The notes below the pieces were generated by a model. The model was not told where the DNA came from. It made no database searches and saw only the letters and a list, made by a program, of their open reading frames with translations. Positions 1-5,636 of a stretch of 13,185 bases of DNA are shown here, one piece after another. Within the stretch, counting starts at the first letter, position 1, and each line of letters opens with the position of its first letter. A program made the translations under genes and the position numbers. The DNA is from Bdellovibrionales bacterium (GTDB taxonomy: Bacteria; Bdellovibrionota; Bacteriovoracia; Bacteriovoracales; Bacteriovoracaceae): assembly GCA_023250775.1 (NCBI GenBank), contig JAHFAA010000056.1, positions 1-13,185 of the forward strand, written 5' to 3'.

Positions 1-1
1 A

Positions 2-637
2 CTTAGTGAGGACAAAGTTAAATTTAAGAAAGATCGTATTCGAAAATTTTTGGCCGAGCATTTGAAAGCGGGAGATCAGGTTCTCTTTTTTGGAGACAAT
101 GGCGAACTCGACCCACAGATTTATACTGAGATGGCGAAGGAATTAAAAATTGCTGAACCCAAAATTTATATTCGCGATATTCGAGTGGAAAATACCAAGT
201 ATTCACCCGAAGGAAAAAAAGTGGGGATGCCAGGCGTGAATTATTTCTTCTCCGAAGTTGATCTGCTGAAGTTGCCTGAATTTCGCAATATCGGAAGCGA
301 GCGCGCCTTGGCCATTTTGCTGGATGCCCAGACTCAAGAATCCATCGCTCCTTATGTGATCAATCGTATTGCGAATCGTTTAAACAACTGCAAGGGCAAA
401 AGCTTCTTAGATCCAAATAACTGTGAAGATTTGGCGCGCAATTATATTCATGAGCAGATGCAATATGACCTTAGGGTTCTGCAATGCTTTTATCGTGCGC
501 CTGCAGAACTGATCGCGAAGTATGATGATGAGGAGCTCCTCAGAAAATGTCAGAGCATCAATCCGGTCTTCGGCACCCAGTTAAAAGTTTTGGCAGAGAA
601 GTCTTTTGTTCCGAACCTCGCAGGATGTGGCAATTAA
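2..637 (+). CDS. APP1-type (DUF2183) phosphatidate phosphatase-like protein, 3' part
   Basis: The reading frame is open from the first bases of the window, so only the C-terminal 211 residues are present. The TTG at 50 is internal, not a start. Near the visible N-terminus is an FFGDNGELDPQIY block followed by IYIRDIRV. Together these match the end of the catalytic domain of the APP1 family (Pfam APP1_cat, HAD-like), where GD.GE.DPEIY supplies late acidic residues of the active site and a YIRD strand closes the fold. Family members dephosphorylate phosphatidate or related lipids; the substrate here is unknown. The remaining ~150 residues have several cysteines (CKGKSF, NNCED, LQCF, RKCQS, AGCGN) and no motif I recognise. 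The nucleophile DxDxT half lies upstream of the window. The gene stops at TAA 635-637, but a coding-like stretch continues in another frame (see 640-738), so the C-terminus may be frameshifted. Confident about the ORF, moderately confident about the family. Confidence 0.72.
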   Translation, partial: LSEDKVKFKKDRIRKFLAEHLKAGDQVLFFGDNGELDPQIYTEMAKELKIAEPKIYIRDIRVENTKYSPEGKKVGMPGVNYFFSEVDLLKLPEFRNIGSERALAILLDAQTQESIAPYVINRIANRLNNCKGKSFLDPNNCEDLARNYIHEQMQYDLRVLQCFYRAPAELIAKYDDEELLRKCQSINPVFGTQLKVLAEKSFVPNLAGCGN

Positions 638-639
638 GA

Positions 640-738
640 ATCCTCCACCCTCCGCGCCAAGTGGTGCCTGAAGCGACCAAACTGCGCTTCGTGGCGCAGA
701 AAATGTATCAGGTGGGTTGTATCCCTGATTTCAAGTGA
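640..738 (+). other. Coding-like tail in another frame after the APP1-like gene
   Basis: Just after the TAA at 635-637, a different frame is open to TGA at 736-738 and reads ...VVPEATKLRFVAQKMYQVG.... Its codons (GCG, ACC, CTG, CGC, TTC, GTG, CAG, ATC) look like those of real genes in this window. It has no ribosome binding site or plausible start of its own; the only ATGs of that frame lie inside the preceding gene or late in the stretch. A frame change near 620-665 would append about 30 residues to the phosphatase-like protein. It may be a frameshift mutation, a sequencing error, or chance. Confidence 0.3.
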
Positions 739-775
739 GTAAGTTGCTTTCGTCTTTCAATCGGAGGGAGGCACC

Positions 776-1702
776 ATGAAACTATTTTTTCTAACCAGTC
801 TTTTGTTTTCTTTTGCCTTGATGACACAGGTCCAGGCCCAGAGCTGTCGCGTGGATCTACTTGATCGAGGTTATCCTGTGCAATCATTTACCGCTTATGC
901 ACCTGGCGATATGTTTTGTCGGGATGCTTTGCGAGACTGTAATCGCGAACGAATTTTGCGCAATCTTGGCAGCGCTCAATGTATCTCGGCCGGCGGTGGC
1001 GCACCTTCAGTTCGACCAATCCCCGGGCCTACATATCCAGGTCCAACGTATCCTGGTCCGACGTACCCAGGCCCGAGTCCCTACCCAAATCCTAACCCTT
1101 ATCCAGGACCTAACCCATACCCACAACCAAACCCGTACCCAAATCCATACCCAAATCCATATCCACAACCATATCCACAACCATATCCACAACCATTGCC
1201 GGGGCCTCATGCTTTGCAAGTTGGAGACCGGGTTTTCCCATACTCGTGGGATCATGAATATGGCGCCAGTATTTTATCCATCAATCCTTACCTTCATGAG
1301 TATCGGGTGAAGTCGAATAAGAGCGGTGACGTCTACACTTTTGCCGAAAGTGAACTGGGTCTTCCCGCCGGTTGCTTAGATAGATTCTGCGTCGGAGATA
1401 AAGTGTTTCCAGAAAGCTGGGATCATATCTACGGTGGAAACGTGATCGCGGTTTTCTTTGCTAAAAATCAGCTTTTTATCAAGTCCAATAAATCCGGCGA
1501 TCTCTACAAAATGGATCCCGGCACTTTGGCGGTTGGTAGCGGCTGTTTAGATTACCTGTGTGTGGGGCAGACAGTTTACCCGCGCTCTTGGGATCATTCG
1601 TATGGCGGCAACATTATCGCCATCAATCCGGCATCACGCTTGTACACGGTTAAATCCAACAAGAGTGGTGACGTTTACAAATTTTCGATCAACGATCTCT
1701 AA
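776..1702 (+). CDS. Exported protein with Pro/Tyr linker and three SWDH-KSNKSGD repeats
   Basis: 308 residues. The ATG at 776 follows a strong Shine-Dalgarno (GGAGGGAGG, 763-771). Residues 1-21 form a Sec signal peptide with likely cleavage at VQA|QS. A small four-cysteine domain (C24, C48, C55, C69; residues 22-75) is followed by a Pro/Tyr/Asn/Gln-rich linker (about 77-144, PGPTYPGP then NPYP/QPYP units). Three tandem repeats of about 55 residues start near 148, 206 and 262. Each reads G(D/Q).V(F/Y)P.SWDH.YG...I... and ends with KSNKSGD.Y. GCLD(R/Y)(F/L)C pairs (C200/C205, C257/C262) join the repeats, suggesting a disulfide at each junction. The repeats are probably small beta-barrel modules (SH3-like), but this is inference. 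It is presumably periplasmic or surface-located, with the linker spanning or spacing envelope layers. Function is unknown. I recall similar N-terminal Cys domains in Bdellovibrio exported proteins, not verified here. Confidence 0.88.
   Translation: MKLFFLTSLLFSFALMTQVQAQSCRVDLLDRGYPVQSFTAYAPGDMFCRDALRDCNRERILRNLGSAQCISAGGGAPSVRPIPGPTYPGPTYPGPTYPGPSPYPNPNPYPGPNPYPQPNPYPNPYPNPYPQPYPQPYPQPLPGPHALQVGDRVFPYSWDHEYGASILSINPYLHEYRVKSNKSGDVYTFAESELGLPAGCLDRFCVGDKVFPESWDHIYGGNVIAVFFAKNQLFIKSNKSGDLYKMDPGTLAVGSGCLDYLCVGQTVYPRSWDHSYGGNIIAINPASRLYTVKSNKSGDVYKFSINDL
1022..1195 (+). repeat. In-frame short tandem repeats encoding the Pro/Tyr linker
   Basis: Two repeat types follow each other. About 1030-1078 holds three diverged 15-bp units (CCAGGTCCAACGTAT type, PGPTY). 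About 1085-1195 holds 12-bp units encoding NPYP/QPYP, ending in three perfect copies of CCATATCCACAA (1157-1192). All units are multiples of three, so expansion or contraction would change linker length without breaking the frame. Confidence 0.85.
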
Positions 1703-1712
1703 TTTATCTCAT

Positions 1713-1754
1713 GGTACGTGATACTTTTGGGCAAATGCATTAGTATCACGTACC
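1713..1754. repeat. Perfect 13-bp inverted repeat (stem-loop)
   Basis: GGTACGTGATACT (1713-1725) is mirrored exactly by AGTATCACGTACC (1742-1754) around a 16-nt loop that can itself pair weakly (TTTG/CAAA). It starts 10 bp after the stop codon of the exported repeat protein. No T-run follows on either strand, so it is not a standard intrinsic terminator. A 3'-end stabilising hairpin, an atypical terminator, or a protein-binding site for the cystathionine synthase gene downstream are all possible. Confidence 0.8.
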
Positions 1755-1821
1755 TTCATAACCCTATCATTCATCGCATATTCTTATTTAATATTAAAAG
1801 AGCATGACACGGAAATTAAGA

Positions 1822-1838
1822 ACGTGGCAAAATCACGT
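1822..1838. promoter_or_regulatory. Short dyad ACGTG-N7-CACGT upstream of the CBS gene
   Basis: ACGTG (1822-1826) and CACGT (1834-1838) form a dyad 37 bp before the CBS start. The right half, ATCACGT (1832-1838), is the same heptamer found in both arms of the 13-bp inverted repeat (1716-1722 inverted, 1745-1751). It may be an operator half-site set, but no regulator is encoded nearby, so this is only a candidate. Confidence 0.25.
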
Positions 1839-1874
1839 CACAGCTCAATTTTGAGGTAAATAAGAAAGGTCATT

Positions 1875-3248
1875 ATGACAACCACGGCAAATCTTCTGTC
1901 TCTCATCGGCAATACTCCTTTGCTCGAAGTCACTCATCTTGATACGGGGTTATGTAAACTTTTTTTAAAGCTGGAATGCAATAATCCTGGAGGCTCGATT
2001 AAAGATCGAGTTGGATTATCCATGATTACTCAGGCGGAAAAAGAAGGAAAACTAAAACCTGGCTTCACCATAATTGAGGCCACCGCCGGAAATACGGGAC
2101 TAGGACTCGCTCTCGTTGCCTCTCAAAGGGGATATCCTCTGATTCTCGTTATCCCTGATAAAATGAGCCAAGAAAAAATTAATCATCTACGTGCCCTCGG
2201 GGCCAAAATTGTGATGACACGATCAGACGTAGAAAAGGGTCATCCAGAATATTACCAAGATGTGGCGGAGAAAATTGCACAAGAAACACCCAATAGTTTT
2301 TATGCCAACCAGTTTAATAATCCGGCCAATACGCTTGCTCATGAGACCACAACGGCGCCAGAGATTTGGGAACAAATGGATCATAAGCTGGATGCCATTG
2401 TGTGCGGAGTTGGATCGGGGGGGACCCTGACTGGCATAAGTCGTTTTTTTGCAAAAGTTTCTCCCAACACCGAGATTGTGTTGGCCGATCCTCAAGGCTC
2501 CATCTTGGCCGATTATGTGAATAAAGGAAAAATGGGAAAGGCCGGTTCATGGCTGATTGAAGGAATTGGCGAGGATTTTATTCCCTCCATTACCGATCTT
2601 TCCCGAACAAAAAAAGCTTATTCGATTGGTGACACAGAAAGTTTTTCGACTTGTCGTGAGTTGCTCGCGAAAGAAGGAATTCTGGCGGGGTCTTCCACCG
2701 GAACTCTTCTTGCGGCCGCTCTTCATTATTGTCGCGAAAGTAAAACGGCAAAAAGAGTTGTAACTTTGGTCTGTGATACGGGAAATAAATATCTTTCAAA
2801 AATGTATAATAACTACTGGCTGATGGATCATGGATTATTGCCCGGAAAGAAATACAACGATCTTCGTGACTTGGTGACAAGAACAGAGGAAACCAATGCC
2901 ATAACCTCAATTCATCCAGACGACACTCTTTTAGTCGCCCATTCTCGCATGCGCATTTATGAATATTCACAGTTGCCTGTCATTGAAAACAAAGACGTTA
3001 TTGGCGTGATTGATGAGTTTGATCTTCTTTCTGCTATTCAAAGTGGAAAAGGTTTTAAAGAAAAGGTTCGCACTGTGATGGCCAATAATCTTGTGAAGGT
3101 GCAATCTGATAAAACGATGAGTGAGGTTTTCAAGATCCTTGAGAAAGGAATGGTTGTTCTTCTTTACCATCAGAATACATTTTTTGGCATGATCACTCGA
3201 ACAGATCTTTTAAACTATTTAAGAAGAAATCCGCAGGAAAAAATCTAA
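1875..3248 (+). CDS. cbs: Cystathionine beta-synthase-type PLP enzyme with CBS pair
   Basis: 457 residues, cytoplasmic. Residues 1-325 are a fold-type II PLP enzyme of the cysteine synthase/cystathionine beta-synthase family. Visible motifs are IGNTPL (11-16), the PLP Schiff-base lysine K43 in NPGGSIKDR, the substrate loop EATAGNTG (68-75), the phosphate-binding GVGSGGTLTG (178-187), EGIG (229-232) and GSSTG (272-276). Residues about 335-450 form a pair of CBS (Bateman) domains, ending in MITRTDLLNYL. This layout and length match bacterial cystathionine beta-synthases, which condense serine and homocysteine to cystathionine; the haem-binding N-terminal extension of animal enzymes is absent. 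O-acetylserine-dependent activity cannot be excluded from sequence. The ATG follows AAGAAAGG with suitable spacing. The usual partner, cystathionine gamma-lyase, is not adjacent, and the gene looks monocistronic, with possible operator dyads upstream. Confidence 0.9.
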   Translation: MTTTANLLSLIGNTPLLEVTHLDTGLCKLFLKLECNNPGGSIKDRVGLSMITQAEKEGKLKPGFTIIEATAGNTGLGLALVASQRGYPLILVIPDKMSQEKINHLRALGAKIVMTRSDVEKGHPEYYQDVAEKIAQETPNSFYANQFNNPANTLAHETTTAPEIWEQMDHKLDAIVCGVGSGGTLTGISRFFAKVSPNTEIVLADPQGSILADYVNKGKMGKAGSWLIEGIGEDFIPSITDLSRTKKAYSIGDTESFSTCRELLAKEGILAGSSTGTLLAAALHYCRESKTAKRVVTLVCDTGNKYLSKMYNNYWLMDHGLLPGKKYNDLRDLVTRTEETNAITSIHPDDTLLVAHSRMRIYEYSQLPVIENKDVIGVIDEFDLLSAIQSGKGFKEKVRTVMANNLVKVQSDKTMSEVFKILEKGMVVLLYHQNTFFGMITRTDLLNYLRRNPQEKI

Positions 3249-3297
3249 GTCTTCCTTTCGCCTTCCACAAGCGCAAAAACTTTCGTAGCATTAGGGG

Positions 3298-5034
3298 ATG
3301 TACCAACTCAGGCCCTATCAAAAAAGTGCGGTGGAAAAGACCATCGCGTACTTCCAAAGAAAACGTGATCCCGCCGTTGTTGTTCTGCCAACAGGAGCGG
3401 GAAAAAGTTTGGTCATTGCCGAGCTGGCGAAAATTGCCAAAGGGCGTGTGCTGGTATTGGCGCACGTGAAAGAATTGGTCGAACAAAATCACGCCAAATT
3501 CTCAAGCTATGGTCTGGAGGCGGGAATTTATTCCGCCGGCCTGAATAAAAAAGAGAGCGCGCAAAAAGTTATTTTCGGCAGTATCCAATCCATCGCCCGC
3601 GCCGATGCTGAGATCTTGCAAGGCTTCACCCTTCTGATTATCGATGAATGTCACCGTGTGAATATGGAAGAGGAAACCCAATACGCTGCCGTGATCAAAG
3701 CGCTCAAGGTGAGCAATCCGCACATTTGTATCCTAGGATTGACCGCTACCCCTTATCGTTTGGGGCTTGGTTGGATTTATGAATTTAATCATAATGGCGA
3801 AATAAAGACGCAAGAAAAAAGATTTTTTAAGCAATGTGTTTATGAATTGCCGTTAAGCTACATGATCCAAAACAAATATCTCACTCAGCCAGTAAAAATT
3901 CACATTCCTGTAACGTGCTATGACTTTTCCGAGCTTACCGACAAAGGCCGGATGTACACCCTGCAAGAAGTGGAAGACCTGATCAAGCAACAAAAAAGAC
4001 TCACGCCTCTCATTATCAAAAACATTATTGATATCACCGAAAGTTATAACCGAAGTGGCGTTATGATTTTCAGCAGTACCGTCAATCATGCCACGGAAAT
4101 TTTGAGCTATCTTCCCGCGGGACAGGCGCGCCTGGTGATCGGTGATACTGAAGTCAGTGAGCGTGACAAGATCATAGGGGACTTCAAGCAAAAAAAAATA
4201 AAATATCTGGTGAATGTTTCAGTTTTGACCACTGGCTTTGATGCTCCTCATGTGGATGTCATCGCCATTTTGCGACCAACGGAATCGGCGGGACTTTATC
4301 AGCAGATTATCGGAAGAGGGCTACGCCAATCTCCCGGCAAGCAGGATTGTTTGATTCTCGATTACGCCGGGATGGGCCACGATATTTATGCCCCTGAAAT
4401 TGGCGAGAAAAAACCTAAAGAAGAATCCGTGGCGGTTCTTGTCACCTGTCCCAAGTGCGGTTTTGACAACAGTTTTTGGGGCGTGCTCGATTCCGACAAT
4501 GAAGTCATCGAACATTTTGGACGAAAGTGCCGTGGCGCCGAACAAAATCCCAAGACTTTGGAAATTATCCCCTGCGGTTATCGTTTTCGTTTTAAATTGT
4601 GCAACTCTTGTGGCGCGGAAAATGATCTTACTGCAAAAAAATGTTCTGCCTGCCAGATCGAATTGATCGATGCCGAGGCCAAGCTTAAGCAGGCGAAGCT
4701 CTCGAAGAATGCCCACGTGCTGCAGCCTGATTCGGTGGAATATCTTGTGCGCACGGATAAATTCGGAAATCCTTTTTTAGAAATAAAATATTATGATTAT
4801 GATTCAAAATATCTCTCCGAAGTCCACTTCATGGGCAATGCCACCAATATCAAAAAATTTAATATCAATTTTTTAAGATCGCATATGAAGAGACCTGAAC
4901 GCACACTTCCGATCAATAATCCCAATGATGTCATCCAGGCGAAAAAACATTTTCGCACGCCATCCTTTGTCATCGCCCGAAAACAGGAAAAGTTTTGGAA
5001 GATTACCGAGAAAATCTTTTCAGAGGAATTATAA
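3298..5034 (+). CDS. radD: ATP-dependent DNA helicase RadD (YejH), SF2
   Basis: 578 residues, close to the ~586 of E. coli RadD, whose sequence it follows along its whole length as far as I can recall it. The N-terminal LRPYQ motif (4-8) fixes the start. Helicase motifs: Walker A LPTGAGKS (30-37), Ia LAHVKEL (54-60), II DECH (116-119), III TATP (149-152), motif V region VLTTGFDAPHVD (309-320), VI QQIIGRGLRQ (335-344). After the helicase core come probable zinc-binding cysteines: C384/C387 with C411 and C426, then C435/C438 and C449/C452. RadD acts in DNA repair and the handling of recombination intermediates in E. coli and works with RecA. The ATG has an AGGGG directly abutting it, with no spacer. 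The next gene begins immediately at its stop codon, suggesting co-translation. Confidence 0.93.
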   Translation: MYQLRPYQKSAVEKTIAYFQRKRDPAVVVLPTGAGKSLVIAELAKIAKGRVLVLAHVKELVEQNHAKFSSYGLEAGIYSAGLNKKESAQKVIFGSIQSIARADAEILQGFTLLIIDECHRVNMEEETQYAAVIKALKVSNPHICILGLTATPYRLGLGWIYEFNHNGEIKTQEKRFFKQCVYELPLSYMIQNKYLTQPVKIHIPVTCYDFSELTDKGRMYTLQEVEDLIKQQKRLTPLIIKNIIDITESYNRSGVMIFSSTVNHATEILSYLPAGQARLVIGDTEVSERDKIIGDFKQKKIKYLVNVSVLTTGFDAPHVDVIAILRPTESAGLYQQIIGRGLRQSPGKQDCLILDYAGMGHDIYAPEIGEKKPKEESVAVLVTCPKCGFDNSFWGVLDSDNEVIEHFGRKCRGAEQNPKTLEIIPCGYRFRFKLCNSCGAENDLTAKKCSACQIELIDAEAKLKQAKLSKNAHVLQPDSVEYLVRTDKFGNPFLEIKYYDYDSKYLSEVHFMGNATNIKKFNINFLRSHMKRPERTLPINNPNDVIQAKKHFRTPSFVIARKQEKFWKITEKIFSEEL

Positions 5035-5487
5035 GTGCTTCAATTCTTCCTGATCATTCTTCTTTTACCCACGGCCGCAATCGCGATGTGCGAGTATCCC
5101 CACAATCCGCCGGCGGTTTGCCTGAGCGGCAAAGTGAGCAGTGTTACCGGCATGACTCACTCCCAGCTTGCTTGCCGCTATCAAGTGCAAGTGACAAAAC
5201 TTCTAAGACCGGCCCACACCTATCGCTACAATGACAAGCTTGAGCTGATCAACTTTTTAAAAAACGAAGAGCTTAAGAATAAAACGGTTACTCTTTATAG
5301 CAAGATCAAACCTTGCGCCAAGATTCACCAAAGCATTCAGACTTTAGCGATCTACAACTGCTCGGACTGGTATCCAGAAATTCCCGATCTGGAACTCGTC
5401 GATTTTGGTTCTAAAAAAGGCAGCGTGCGTGATCCTTGGAAAGGTTCCTCGACAGAATTTGATTGTGAGAAAATTCTGACGGAATAG
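5035..5487 (+). CDS. Small exported six-cysteine protein, unknown
   Basis: 150 residues from a GTG start placed directly after the TAA of radD (5032-5034). AGAGGAA, about 7 bp before the GTG and inside the radD end, supports this start. Residues 1-17 are a Sec signal peptide with likely cleavage at AIA|MC. The mature part has six cysteines (C19, C29, C47, C94, C109, C144), consistent with three disulfides, and segments such as YQVQVTKLL and KTVTLYSKI that look like beta strands. The pattern of SGKV...YQVQVTKLL recalls small secreted beta-barrel or OB-like proteins, but I cannot assign a family. It is co-transcribed with radD by position, although a periplasmic protein has no obvious link to a cytosolic helicase. 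Confidence 0.82.
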   Translation: MLQFFLIILLLPTAAIAMCEYPHNPPAVCLSGKVSSVTGMTHSQLACRYQVQVTKLLRPAHTYRYNDKLELINFLKNEELKNKTVTLYSKIKPCAKIHQSIQTLAIYNCSDWYPEIPDLELVDFGSKKGSVRDPWKGSSTEFDCEKILTE

Positions 5488-5560
5488 AAAGGTCACCCGA
5501 CACTTTTTCATCAAACTCCTCAAGTGTACACATTTGCGAACGAATTCTCTTCAAGGCCAA

Positions 5561-5589
5561 TTGTATTGCTGCTCATTGCCAGCCATATT
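5561..5589 (+). promoter_or_regulatory. Weak candidate sigma70-like promoter for the exported-protein operon
   Basis: TTGTAT (5561-5566) and CATATT (5584-5589) are 17 bp apart and lie 48 bp before the operon's first start codon. The match to consensus is partial (3/6 and 4/6). It is offered because a promoter is expected in this 149-bp gap. Confidence 0.25.
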
Positions 5590-5625
5590 GCGCCATCTCA
5601 TTGAATGGCATCGCAGGAAAACTAA

Positions 5626-5633
5626 AAGGAGGA
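5626..5633 (+). promoter_or_regulatory. Ribosome binding site that fixes the start at 5637
   Basis: AAGGAGGA sits 3 bp before ATG 5637, which opens a clean signal peptide. The in-frame ATG at 5601 has no such site and would add 12 residues ahead of the signal peptide. Confidence 0.85.
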
Positions 5634-5636
5634 TCT

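Noticed and set aside
1030..1192. Short repeats as a possible CRISPR array
   Set aside because: Units are 12-15 bp, contiguous without spacers, in frame, and encode the linker.
1007..1255. Minus-strand frame rich in Trp/Ile/Val that looks like a membrane protein
   Set aside because: It is the antisense shadow of the Pro/Tyr repeats in the exported repeat protein; it has no ribosome binding site and its pattern follows the DNA repeat.
861..1310. Alternative plus-strand frame with His/Thr/Gln repeats
   Set aside because: Shadow of the same repeats; the annotated frame has a strong ribosome binding site, signal peptide and tandem domain repeats.
2590..2970. Minus-strand frame of 126 codons inside the CBS gene
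   Set aside because: Entirely within a conserved enzyme gene; no ribosome binding site or domain.
5592..5609. Small dyad GCCAT...ATGGC before the exported-protein operon
   Set aside because: Only 5 bp per arm; too short to separate from chance.
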